From assembly GCA_001940725.1 (NCBI GenBank), contig MDVR01000015.1, forward strand, positions 1 to 64,000: a stretch of DNA of 64,000 nt. Direction: 5' to 3'. The position numbers and the translations under genes were made by a program. The DNA comes from Candidatus Heimdallarchaeota archaeon LC_2. GTDB taxonomy: Archaea; Asgardarchaeota; Heimdallarchaeia; Heimdallarchaeales; Kariarchaeaceae. Below the pieces are notes generated by a model that did not search any database, had not been told where the DNA came from, and saw only the letters and a list, made by a program, of their open reading frames with translations. This document shows, piece after piece, positions 26,747 to 36,486 of the stretch; within the stretch, counting starts at the first letter, position 1, and the number at the start of each line of letters is the position of its first letter.

Positions 26747-29700
26747 ATTGGAACTATAATGAAATTAACGTATGCAAGATAAATAATTCGACATGCAGTT
26801 GTATGATCTATATTTTTGCTTTTTAAGAAAGTTAATATCATTTCTAGATTTAGTAGTTCGTGGGTGTCATCACTAAGTTTATTCAATTTTCTTAATTCAC
26901 TCATCTCATTTCTAATTTTTCGAGAAATTGATTTACGCTTTTGAAGTTTCTTCAAATTATTTGTTCGTATAATTAAGCCTTCTTTCAAATTTAATTTCAG
27001 AGATTTACTGATCAATTCATTTGTGATATTGATGGGTTCGATATTCATCATCCTATCTGGAATCAATAACTGCTTAGAGAACTTGCTTTCAATTGCGTGA
27101 TGACCATTCTTTAATTGCGACAAAATAATTGGTGGGAGTGGTGCATCGGAAATAACCATCATTGTAGAAAGATCACTCTTATGTGATGTAATTGAAACCC
27201 CAGCTCGCTCCATATGTTCAAATCCAAGAACTTCTTCGTTTAATTCATTCAAGAACATACTCAAAGCAGTTGTGATACCTGATATTAATGCGGTATCAAT
27301 AGAAGTACGAGCACTAGTAAAAGTATATTCATAGAATGGAATTCCTGTGGAACCAGCTGTCATTATTATTCCATGCATGGATCTTAATCCATCAATTTCG
27401 TCAGTCGCATCTTCACTCTCTTTCACATGTTCTGTGAATTTATGTTTCCTCTTCCTCAAAGATTTCATGAAATAGAAAATCACAACAAACATACTAGCAA
27501 GAATGATCCCAATGATTATTATTTTAGCTACTATAAAATCAGCAATATCATCGAGTAAGCCTGAGAAAGGGTTGCCTTCCTTAACTTTAAGATCAAAGTC
27601 CGTTACTTCGCTACTTGTTCCAATTAATCCAACTTGATCTGTGATGGCAGCAGAGATACTCAATATATTTTCAATAAAATCAGTTGCCTCTGTAGTGAGG
27701 ATCCAAACAGCATCTCCGTTTGTATCTGTGGTAATCGTTTCACTAAGGGTAGCTTCTGATCCAGTTGTGGTTAGATATGTTAAGATGAAAGATACATCAA
27801 CATCTGGAACTCCACCACCATAAGGTGTGAGTGTATTTAATCCAATGCTGGAACTATCATTACGTGGATCATTGTATGACACCCTTGCACTAATAGAGAA
27901 TTCTTCGCCTTGTATTAAAATTGATTGAACGAATATTTCAATGGATAAAACATGTGGAAGTATTTTAACAACATACAGACGCAAAGGTGTTATCTGAATA
28001 TCATATGCCACTTTATCAAATATGAATACCCATTGATAAGTTCCATTCTGTAGGCTAGTATAATTAAGGATTAAAGGGAAAAGGCCATTTACCGAGCTTA
28101 GTGAGAGCTGCGTTACTATATCGCCTTCATTATATCCTTCAACATTTATCGCTAACAATTTTGCATTTAGAGATGCGCCTAATATTTCTGTATCGTTTGT
28201 GGTCTGCCATCCTTGAATTGAAAGTGCTTCAACGTCACCTTCATATACAAATTCTTCAATTTCAAAATCAATCCTTTTTGTATCAACACTAAAAGGATTA
28301 TCTACAAAGATAATTACAGAGTTGTTTCCTCTATTACCTGAGGTGTCGGTTAATTCTATGAAGAAAATATAATCTCCTTGATTCAGACCTTCGATCGGTA
28401 AAATTATTGGATCGTTAGTAGTCCACTCAGTTTGTGAGACTATCTCGACGTCATTACGGGTAATTGTGTAATAAGCGGGATGTACTTCAACGAAATTCCA
28501 TATTATTTGTCTACCATCATCATCTCCCTCATCGTATTCTATTGGATCTGGGCCAGTAATTATAGGTGATTGAGAGTCTATAACCGTTATCGTCACCTCG
28601 TGAATTGTGGGATTTCCAGAAATATCATAAATCACTATTGTAAAATTATGATCTCCTAAAGTTAATCCATCAACACTAATTTCAATTGTATCGACATTAT
28701 TCCAAGTCCCACTTTCAATGGATAAATTATCCCTAAATATGGTATAATTATTTGGATTATTATCACCACCCATCCATGAGATTGTTTTGCCTATATCAAA
28801 TTCTTCGTAGGAATAAGATGAAGGAGTCGTTATCGTGGGAGTAATAGTGTCAACAACCGTTATGATCACTTCATGGATAGTGGGATTTCCTGATGTATCA
28901 TAGATGACAATAGTAAAATTATGATCTCCTAAAACCAATCCATCTACTCCGATTTGAATTGGAACCCCATCACTCCAAATCCCGGTTTCATTAGATACGG
29001 AGTCCTTAAATATCTCATAATTATTAGGATGAGCATCTCCACCTGTCCATGAGATAGTTTTTCCTGTATCAAATTCTTCATACGAATAAGATGAAGGAGT
29101 CGTTATTGTAGAAGCAATAGTGTCAACAACGGTAATTGTCACTTCATGGATAGTGGGATTTCCTGATGAATCATAAATCACTATAGTAAAATTATGATCT
29201 CCCAGTGATAAACCATCAATCCCGATTTGGATTGGAACCCCATCACTCCAAATCCCGGTTTCATTAGATACAGTATCCTTAAATATCTCATAATTATTAG
29301 GATGAGCGTCTCCTCCTGTCCAAGAGATTGTTTTACCAGTTGAGAATTCTTCATATGAATAGGATAAGGGAGTTGAAATAGTTGGTGCATTAGTATCAAC
29401 AACAGTAATAATCACCTCATTAAAAGCAGGATTTCTAGATGTATCATAAATGACTATAGTAAAATTATGATCTCCTAAAGTTAATCCGTCAACACTGATT
29501 TCGATAGTATCAACATTATTCCAAGTCCCATTTTCAATCGATACGTTATCCCTAAATATAGTATAATTGTTTGGATTGGCGTCTCCTCCATTCCAGGAGA
29601 TTGTATTACCAGTTGAGAATTCTTCATAGGAATATGATGGTGGTGTCGATATTGTTGGAGCACCTATATCATCAACCGTGATGGTCACTTCATGGACGGT

Positions 29701-32700
29701 GGGATTTCCTGATGTATCATAAATCACAATAGTAAAATTATGATCTCCTAAAGATAAACCATCGATCCCGATTTGAATTGGAACACCAGTACTCCAAATT
29801 CCAGTATCATTGGATACAGTATCCTTGAATATCTCATAATTATTAGGATGAGCGTCTCCTCCTGTCCATGTGATTGTATTACCAGTTGAGAATTCTACAT
29901 AGGCATACGATGAGGGAGTCGATATTGTTGGTGCAGTAGTATCCACAACGGTAATTGTTACCTCATGGATGGTGGGATTTCCTGATGTATCATAAATGAC
30001 TATAGTAAAATTATGATCTCCCAGTGATAAACCATCTACTCCAATTTGAATTGGAACACCATCACTCCAAGTCCCAGTTTCATTAGATACAGTATTTTTG
30101 AATATCTCATAATTATTGGGATGAGCGTCTCCACCGGTCCACGATATCGTATTACCAGTTGAGAATTCTTCATAGGAATATGATGCTGGAGTCGATATTG
30201 TGGGAACAGCGGTGTCAACAACCGTTATGATCACTTCATGGATAGTAGGATTTCCTGATGTATCATAAATGACTATAGTAAAATTATGATCTCCCAGTGA
30301 TAAACCATCTACTCCTATTTGAATTGGAACACCATCACTCCAAGTACCAGTTTCATTAGACACAGTATTTTTGAATATCTCATAATTATTGGGATGAGCA
30401 TCTCCTCCTGTCCATGAGATTGTGTTACCAGTTGAGAATTCTTCATAGGAATATGATGCCGGAGTCGATATTGTGGGAACAGCAGTGTCAACTACCGTTA
30501 TGATCACTTCATGGATAGTGGGATTTCCAGATGTATCATAAATGACTATAGTAAAATTATGATCTCCCAGTGATAAACCATCTACTCCTATTTGAATTGG
30601 AACACCATCACTCCAAGTACCAGTTTCATTAGACACAGTATTTTTGAATATCTCATAATTATTGGGATGAGCATCTCCTCCTGTCCATGAGATTGTGTTA
30701 CCAGTTGAGAATTCTTCATAGGAATATGATGCCGGAGTCGATATTGTGGGAACAGCAGTGTCAACTACGGTAATTGTCACTTCATGGATAGTGGGATTTC
30801 CAGATGTATCATAAATCACTATAGTGAAATTATGATCTCCTAAAGCCAATCCATCAACCCCGATCTGAATTGGAAGACCATCACTCCATATCCCAGTTTC
30901 ATTAGATATAGTATCTTTGAATATCTCATAATTATTAGGATGAGCGTCTCCTCCTGTCCATGATATTGTGTTACCAGTTGAGAATTCTTCATAAGAATAT
31001 GATGCCGGAGTCGATATTGTAGGAACAACAGTGTCAACAACTGTTATGATCACTTCATGGATAGTAGGATTTCCAGATGTATCATAGATGACAATAGTGA
31101 AATTATGATCTCCTAAAGCCAATCCATCTACTCCTATTTGAATTGGAACACCATCACTCCAAGTACCGGTTTCATTAGACACAGTATTTTTGAATATCTC
31201 ATAATTATTGGGATGAGCGTCTCCTCCTGTCCATGAGATTGTGTTACCAGTAGAGAATTCTTCATAGGAATATGATGCCGGAGTCGATATTGTGGGAACA
31301 GCAGTGTCAACTACCGTTATGATCACTTCATGGATAGTGGGATTTCCAGATGTATCATAAATGACTATAGTAAAATTATGATCTCCCAGTGATAAACCAT
31401 CTACTCCTATTTGAATTGGAACACCATCACTCCAAGTACCGGTTTCATTAGACACAGTATTTTTGAATATCTCATAATTATTGGGATGAGCGTCTCCTCC
31501 TGTCCATGAGATTGTGTTACCAGTAGAGAATTCTTCATAGGAATATGATGCCGGAGTCGATATTGTGGGAACAGCAGTGTCAACTACCGTTATGATCACT
31601 TCATGGATAGTGGGATTTCCAGATGTATCATAAATGACTATAGTAAAATTATGATCTCCCAGTGATAAACCATCTACTCCTATTTGAATTGGAACACCAT
31701 CACTCCAAGTACCGGTTTCATTAGACACAGTATTTTTGAATATCTCATAATTATTGGGATGAGCATCTCCTCCTGTCCATGAGATTGTGTTACCAGTTGA
31801 GAATTCTTCATAGGAATATGATGCCGGAGTCGATATTGTGGGAACAGCAGTGTCAACTACCGTTATGATCACTTCATGGATAGTGGGATTTCCAGATGTA
31901 TCATAAATGACTATAGTAAAATTATGATCTCCCAGTGATAAACCATCTACTCCTATTTGAATTGGAACACCATCACTCCAAGTACCGGTTTCATTAGACA
32001 CAGTATTTTTGAATATCTCATAATTATTGGGATGAGCATCTCCTCCTGTCCATGAGATTGTGTTACCAGTTGAGAATTCTTCATAGGAATATGATGCTGG
32101 AGTCGATATTGTAGGAACAACAGTGTCAACAACCGTTATGATCACTTCATGGATAGTAGGATTTCCTGATGTATCATAGATGACAATAGTGAAATTATGA
32201 TCTCCTAAAGCCAATCCATCAACCCCGATCTGAATTGGAACACCATCACTCCATATCCCAGTTTCATTAGATATAGTATCTTTGAATATCTCATAATTAT
32301 TGGGATGAGCGTCTCCGCCTGTCCATGAGATTGTGTTACCAGTTAAGAATTCTTCATAGGAATATGATGCCGGAGTCGATATTGTAGGAACAGCAGTGTC
32401 AACAACGGTAATTGTCACTTCATGGATAGTGGGATTTCCTGATGTATCATAAATCACTATAGTGAAATTATGATCTCCTAAAGCCAATCCATCAACCCCG
32501 ATCTGGATTGGAACACCATCACTCCAAGTACCAGTTTCATTAGACACAGTATTTTTGAATATCTCATAATTATTGGGATGAGCATCTCCTCCTGTCCATG
32601 AGATTGTGTTACCAGTTGAGAATTCTTCATAGGAATATGATGCCGGAGTCGATATTGTGGGAACAGCAGTGTCAACTACGGTAATTGTCACTTCATGGAT

Positions 32701-35700
32701 AGTGGGATTTCCTGATGTATCATAAATCACTATAGTGAAATTATGATCTCCTAAAGCCAATCCATCAACCCCGATCTGGATTGGAACACCATCACTCCAA
32801 GTACCAGTTTCATTAGACACAGTATTTTTGAATATCTCATAATTATTGGGATGAGCATCTCCTCCTGTCCATGAGATTGTGTTACCAGTTGAGAATTCTT
32901 CATAGGAATATGATGCCGGAGTCGATATTGTGGGAACAGCAGTGTCAACTACGGTAATTGTCACTTCATGGATAGTGGGATTTCCTGATGTATCATAAAT
33001 CACTATAGTGAAATTATGATCTCCTAAAGCCAATCCATCTACTCCTATTTGGATTGGAACACCATCACTCCAAGTACCGGTTTCATTAGATATAGTATCC
33101 TTGAATATCTCGTAGTTATTGGGATTAGTATCTCCCCCCGTCCATGAGATTGTATTACCATTTGAGAATTCTTCATAAGAATATGATGTTGGAGTTGATA
33201 TTGTTGGAGCTGTAATATCCACAACTGTTACAAAGACGGTGTGGGTTCCATTATTACCAGATTCATCAAAAGCCAGAATCGTGATATTATATTCCCCTAG
33301 TGTTAAATGATCCAATCTGTAGCTAATTGTACCTCCATTTAACCAAGAATTGCTAAATGTAACGTTAATCCCATCTTCATAAATTGTGTAATTATCTGGA
33401 TGAAGATCATTGACTGTCCAATTAGCAAATTGATCCTCAGCTTCTTCATCAATAGTAAAATTGGCTGGGGGAGAAGTAAATGTCGGAGATATCACATCAA
33501 ATACTGTAACGCTCACAGTATCTGATACGGAATTACCCTCGACATCAAAAAATTCTATTGCAAATAAATGTACTCCAGCAGCTAAACCATCGGCATCAAT
33601 AGTAATTACTCCAACATTAGTCCAAGGGACATTTGTAAAAAGAGGCATACTATCAAGTAATAAATTATACGTATCTGGATGTGGATCACTTGGATCCCAA
33701 ATTATTGTATTCCCCGTATCACCTTCATTATAAAAGAAATCTGAGGGAGGGGGGCCTAATAGAGGAGCACTAACATCTTCCACTATGAATGTAAATGAAT
33801 AAGCAACATAAGCTACATTTGCATCATTACGAAATCCAGCGAGTGTCCAATTTAACTTTATTTCATTACTCGATCCTAATGTAAATTCATTGCTCCAAGG
33901 TATTGTTAAATTATAATATCCCGTGATTGAATCATACCCTCCTGACGTGGAATGTATCACACCATTCGTTGAAAGTATGTACGTTATACTTGAATTCTTG
34001 AAGGTACCGCCTCCCTCAGTTAAATTTATTGGGGCAAAATCAATATTTAAATTATCATTCACCTCAATAGGTCCGGAATCTACATGAGTGGTATCAGCCC
34101 GATAAAATACATGAATTACAAAAGTTGTGGTAATAGTAAAGGGACCATCAGAAAATGAGATTGATACTGTATAGTTAATGTTTGGAAGAACAGCTTTTGA
34201 TGGAAAATCAGTACTTAGAGAACCAATAAATGAGTATTTGGGTGAATTAAACCCATTTCCTGTCAATACTAAATCCGTATCAAAGTCCCAGTTTATAACC
34301 CCAGGATTAGTCCAGTTTGAATTGTGACTGTGATCTAGAGTTTCTACTTCGATATTTACAATATCTTCTTCCAATACATCAAGATGAGAAACAGAGGGAG
34401 AAATCAAATCTAATGATGCAACGGGAAACACCATAAATTCTAATGCAATTGCACCAGCCGCAGTTCCGTTGAACCATCTGAATTGGAAACTCCAATACCC
34501 TGTGGGAATATTTGGGTCAAGTACAGTCGAAAATGACATCGTGGTTGAAAATACTGAAGTAGACGAAAAATCTGACGTATCTGTGTATATGCCATAATTT
34601 GTTCTTGCAAGTATTTCACCTGCGGAGGTCCTAAGTGATCCATTGAAATTCCCCCCTGTTAGTGTTAGGGAAGCAATATTTGTAATATTAGCAAGAACAA
34701 TGTCACCAGCTGCTTCTGATCCTACTGGGTAAAGAACGCCCATAATTCCATTGTTTTGTTCTACCCAACCTGAATTATCGATATAAGATTGTAAACTAGC
34801 AGTTAGTAAAAGATTAGTACTATTTGCAAATATTGAATAATTACCGTGGGCTACTTCAAAATAAATCAATTGGTTTCCGTTTATATCGGTCCCAGTAGTA
34901 TATTCACCAGGAATCTCATTAAGCTGTGTATTGTTCAAATATACTTCTGTTACCGTAAAATTACTCGGAATTGTGAAATATTTAGTTATAACGGATGAAC
35001 TGTTTGTGAAAGTGGTTCCATTCAACTGAATACTCCATGTGATATTTTGTAGATTCGGTGTAACCGTATACATAATATTTGGAATGGATTGTAAATCTAC
35101 AAATGAAGTGTAAGTAACATTAATTAATGGTGAGATGCCATAATTTGATGCAACAGTAGATGAAAAATTTACTCGAAAATTAGTGTCCGCAAATCTTGTT
35201 GTCGCATTAGAAAATCCTCTGTTTGAAGGGATTACAACTTCATAATTATCATTAATGTATACTTTTGTATCCAAAAGTGTGGGATCCAAACTAAAAGACG
35301 CATTGAAATTAAGTGTGATATCGTCAGATGGCCTCAATACCCAATCCCCAGGATTAATCGGAGGAATAGATGCTGCTTGATACAAATATGTCTCTCCCTC
35401 ATCAATACCATCCGCATTGTCTGTATAAAATAACAAGCTTGTACTTAGTTCAGTGTACATTATAAAGAATAGATGCCCTGCACCGTCAGTTGCGTTTACT
35501 TCAGTATCAGAAGTGCTAATTTTAACAGGAGAGTCAAATACAAAGGTTTGATTTACATCAAAACCTGTAGCTTGTAGAAAGGTCATTTCGCTACTAGCAA
35601 GCATAGTTGAAGGTTCCCAACGTGAACTTGATGTATTATATTGTGCGGCCCATATTTCTCCAGTAACATTCTGATCAGCTCCAACATTAAGAGTTGTAAT

Positions 35701-36309
35701 GTTGAATGAATATAAGGTAATTATTGTACTTTTATTGAAATAAGGGATTTTCACACCCTGAGCCCAAACTTGATCTGTACCTAGATCGGTAAAACCATTA
35801 CTTTTGTCTGTTTCGATAAAATAATTATCAGGAGTCAGATATGTTGATATATTTGCTTCAACCTGTGAAATTGTATTATCTTCTAATGTCTGAACTGTGA
35901 AAACATCATTATTATTCATTGATGTATATGTTGAAGTATCAGTGAAGTTTTCTTCATAGGTAAAAGGAATATCCGAGGTTGAACTTCCGGTTTCAGTTGC
36001 AAGAAAAGCACCATTTGGTGTAGACGTGCTCATTGTAATAAGAGAGTTCCTAAAATACGATCGATCAGCAGAAAGAAAAGAATTAGAAGAGCTTAAGCTT
36101 CTTGATCTTGCTAATTGAGATTGAGCATCTTGATCTAATTCCATGGACGTAGTACTTTTAATTCTAATATCTATTATCTCAAAATCACTATTTGCTGACG
36201 TAAAATTGAGAAAAAGTCCAGAAGAAATCATGATGAGAATGATTATTGATTGCTTGACATATCTTCTTTTTTGAGATAGAAATTTGAGAACAATGCTAGA
36301 ATGCGACAT
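26743..36309 (-). CDS. Giant 3188-residue repeat surface protein with one transmembrane helix and a longin/roadblock-like cytoplasmic domain
   Basis: Order: basic head; signal peptide (about 17-40, ends TSANS); an N-terminal region of beta domains (to about 850); two divergent Ig/cadherin-like domains; 17 near-identical 91-residue repeats (1032-2578); one divergent repeat; a further outside region; a transmembrane helix (about 2925-2948); and a 240-residue cytoplasmic part. Each core repeat contains SYSYEEF, ISWTGGD, NNYEIF, GDHNFTIVIYD and HEVTITVVD, plus two N-glycosylation sequons (NET, NFT). The cytoplasmic domain (STGIPFYEYTF, ALISGITTALSMFLNEL, MMVISDAPLPPII) has the look of longin/roadblock proteins, which bind small GTPases; that is inference. 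A paralogue lies immediately upstream. Likely a receptor or adhesin. Confidence 0.9.
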   Translation of the reverse strand: MSHSSIVLKFLSQKRRYVKQSIIILIMISSGLFLNFTSANSDFEIIDIRIKSTTSMELDQDAQSQLARSRSLSSSNSFLSADRSYFRNSLITMSTSTPNGAFLATETGSSTSDIPFTYEENFTDTSTYTSMNNNDVFTVQTLEDNTISQVEANISTYLTPDNYFIETDKSNGFTDLGTDQVWAQGVKIPYFNKSTIITLYSFNITTLNVGADQNVTGEIWAAQYNTSSSRWEPSTMLASSEMTFLQATGFDVNQTFVFDSPVKISTSDTEVNATDGAGHLFFIMYTELSTSLLFYTDNADGIDEGETYLYQAASIPPINPGDWVLRPSDDITLNFNASFSLDPTLLDTKVYINDNYEVVIPSNRGFSNATTRFADTNFRVNFSSTVASNYGISPLINVTYTSFVDLQSIPNIMYTVTPNLQNITWSIQLNGTTFTNSSSVITKYFTIPSNFTVTEVYLNNTQLNEIPGEYTTGTDINGNQLIYFEVAHGNYSIFANSTNLLLTASLQSYIDNSGWVEQNNGIMGVLYPVGSEAAGDIVLANITNIASLTLTGGNFNGSLRTSAGEILARTNYGIYTDTSDFSSTSVFSTTMSFSTVLDPNIPTGYWSFQFRWFNGTAAGAIALEFMVFPVASLDLISPSVSHLDVLEEDIVNIEVETLDHSHNSNWTNPGVINWDFDTDLVLTGNGFNSPKYSFIGSLSTDFPSKAVLPNINYTVSISFSDGPFTITTTFVIHVFYRADTTHVDSGPIEVNDNLNIDFAPINLTEGGGTFKNSSITYILSTNGVIHSTSGGYDSITGYYNLTIPWSNEFTLGSSNEIKLNWTLAGFRNDANVAYVAYSFTFIVEDVSAPLLGPPPSDFFYNEGDTGNTIIWDPSDPHPDTYNLLLDSMPLFTNVPWTNVGVITIDADGLAAGVHLFAIEFFDVEGNSVSDTVSVTVFDVISPTFTSPPANFTIDEEAEDQFANWTVNDLHPDNYTIYEDGINVTFSNSWLNGGTISYRLDHLTLGEYNITILAFDESGNNGTHTVFVTVVDITAPTISTPTSYSYEEFSNGNTISWTGGDTNPNNYEIFKDTISNETGTWSDGVPIQIGVDGLALGDHNFTIVIYDTSGNPTIHEVTITVVDTAVPTISTPASYSYEEFSTGNTISWTGGDAHPNNYEIFKNTVSNETGTWSDGVPIQIGVDGLALGDHNFTIVIYDTSGNPTIHEVTITVVDTAVPTISTPASYSYEEFSTGNTISWTGGDAHPNNYEIFKNTVSNETGTWSDGVPIQIGVDGLALGDHNFTIVIYDTSGNPTIHEVTITVVDTAVPTISTPASYSYEEFLTGNTISWTGGDAHPNNYEIFKDTISNETGIWSDGVPIQIGVDGLALGDHNFTIVIYDTSGNPTIHEVIITVVDTVVPTISTPASYSYEEFSTGNTISWTGGDAHPNNYEIFKNTVSNETGTWSDGVPIQIGVDGLSLGDHNFTIVIYDTSGNPTIHEVIITVVDTAVPTISTPASYSYEEFSTGNTISWTGGDAHPNNYEIFKNTVSNETGTWSDGVPIQIGVDGLSLGDHNFTIVIYDTSGNPTIHEVIITVVDTAVPTISTPASYSYEEFSTGNTISWTGGDAHPNNYEIFKNTVSNETGTWSDGVPIQIGVDGLSLGDHNFTIVIYDTSGNPTIHEVIITVVDTAVPTISTPASYSYEEFSTGNTISWTGGDAHPNNYEIFKNTVSNETGTWSDGVPIQIGVDGLALGDHNFTIVIYDTSGNPTIHEVIITVVDTVVPTISTPASYSYEEFSTGNTISWTGGDAHPNNYEIFKDTISNETGIWSDGLPIQIGVDGLALGDHNFTIVIYDTSGNPTIHEVTITVVDTAVPTISTPASYSYEEFSTGNTISWTGGDAHPNNYEIFKNTVSNETGTWSDGVPIQIGVDGLSLGDHNFTIVIYDTSGNPTIHEVIITVVDTAVPTISTPASYSYEEFSTGNTISWTGGDAHPNNYEIFKNTVSNETGTWSDGVPIQIGVDGLSLGDHNFTIVIYDTSGNPTIHEVIITVVDTAVPTISTPASYSYEEFSTGNTISWTGGDAHPNNYEIFKNTVSNETGTWSDGVPIQIGVDGLSLGDHNFTIVIYDTSGNPTIHEVTITVVDTTAPTISTPSSYAYVEFSTGNTITWTGGDAHPNNYEIFKDTVSNDTGIWSTGVPIQIGIDGLSLGDHNFTIVIYDTSGNPTVHEVTITVDDIGAPTISTPPSYSYEEFSTGNTISWNGGDANPNNYTIFRDNVSIENGTWNNVDTIEISVDGLTLGDHNFTIVIYDTSRNPAFNEVIITVVDTNAPTISTPLSYSYEEFSTGKTISWTGGDAHPNNYEIFKDTVSNETGIWSDGVPIQIGIDGLSLGDHNFTIVIYDSSGNPTIHEVTITVVDTIASTITTPSSYSYEEFDTGKTISWTGGDAHPNNYEIFKDSVSNETGIWSDGVPIQIGVDGLVLGDHNFTIVIYDTSGNPTIHEVIITVVDTITPTITTPSSYSYEEFDIGKTISWMGGDNNPNNYTIFRDNLSIESGTWNNVDTIEISVDGLTLGDHNFTIVIYDISGNPTIHEVTITVIDSQSPIITGPDPIEYDEGDDDGRQIIWNFVEVHPAYYTITRNDVEIVSQTEWTTNDPIILPIEGLNQGDYIFFIELTDTSGNRGNNSVIIFVDNPFSVDTKRIDFEIEEFVYEGDVEALSIQGWQTTNDTEILGASLNAKLLAINVEGYNEGDIVTQLSLSSVNGLFPLILNYTSLQNGTYQWVFIFDKVAYDIQITPLRLYVVKILPHVLSIEIFVQSILIQGEEFSISARVSYNDPRNDSSSIGLNTLTPYGGGVPDVDVSFILTYLTTTGSEATLSETITTDTNGDAVWILTTEATDFIENILSISAAITDQVGLIGTSSEVTDFDLKVKEGNPFSGLLDDIADFIVAKIIIIGIILASMFVVIFYFMKSLRKRKHKFTEHVKESEDATDEIDGLRSMHGIIMTAGSTGIPFYEYTFTSARTSIDTALISGITTALSMFLNELNEEVLGFEHMERAGVSITSHKSDLSTMMVISDAPLPPIILSQLKNGHHAIESKFSKQLLIPDRMMNIEPINITNELISKSLKLNLKEGLIIRTNNLKKLQKRKSISRKIRNEMSELRKLNKLSDDTHELLNLEMILTFLKSKNIDHTTACRIIYLAYVNFIIVPI
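28576..33216 (-). repeat. 17 tandem 273-bp coding repeats
   Basis: The span is 4641 bases, exactly 17 x 273, so no unit has gained or lost a base. Units 2-12, counted from the N-terminus, are nearly identical. Units 1 and 13-17 are more divergent, as expected when unequal exchange homogenises the centre of an array. Small variants (LALGD or SLGD, EVTIT or EVIIT, NTVSNETGT or DTISNETGI) are shuffled between units. Confidence 0.95.
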
Positions 36310-36465
36310 CTCGTAACTGAATGTTAAGATATTGCATATTTATAGATATAGGAGTTTATTTGTTAATTAAGAATATTATAAACTTAATACTAACCCCATC
36401 AACTCTAATTAAAGAAATTTATGGAAAAAACATTAGTGTATTAGTAAAATTTCTTTTTTCGGAAT
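36310..36465 (-). promoter_or_regulatory. Upstream region of the 3188-residue gene, duplicated at 41401-41556
   Basis: It matches the region upstream of the paralogue over about 155 bases, with shared blocks such as GTTAATTAAGAATATTATAA and TCTCGTAACTGAATGT. A TATA-like TATCTATAAATATGC lies about 30 bases before the start. The two genes are probably controlled alike. Confidence 0.55.
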
Positions 36466-36486
36466 AAGTAGCTACAAATATAATAA

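Noticed and set aside
29181..32948. Several 60-73 codon frames recurring every 273 bases on the minus strand
   Set aside because: They are the same alternate frame of each repeat of the giant gene.
28576..33216. Regular direct repeats that might suggest a CRISPR-like array
   Set aside because: The repeat unit is 273 bases, in frame and without unique spacers; it codes for protein domains.
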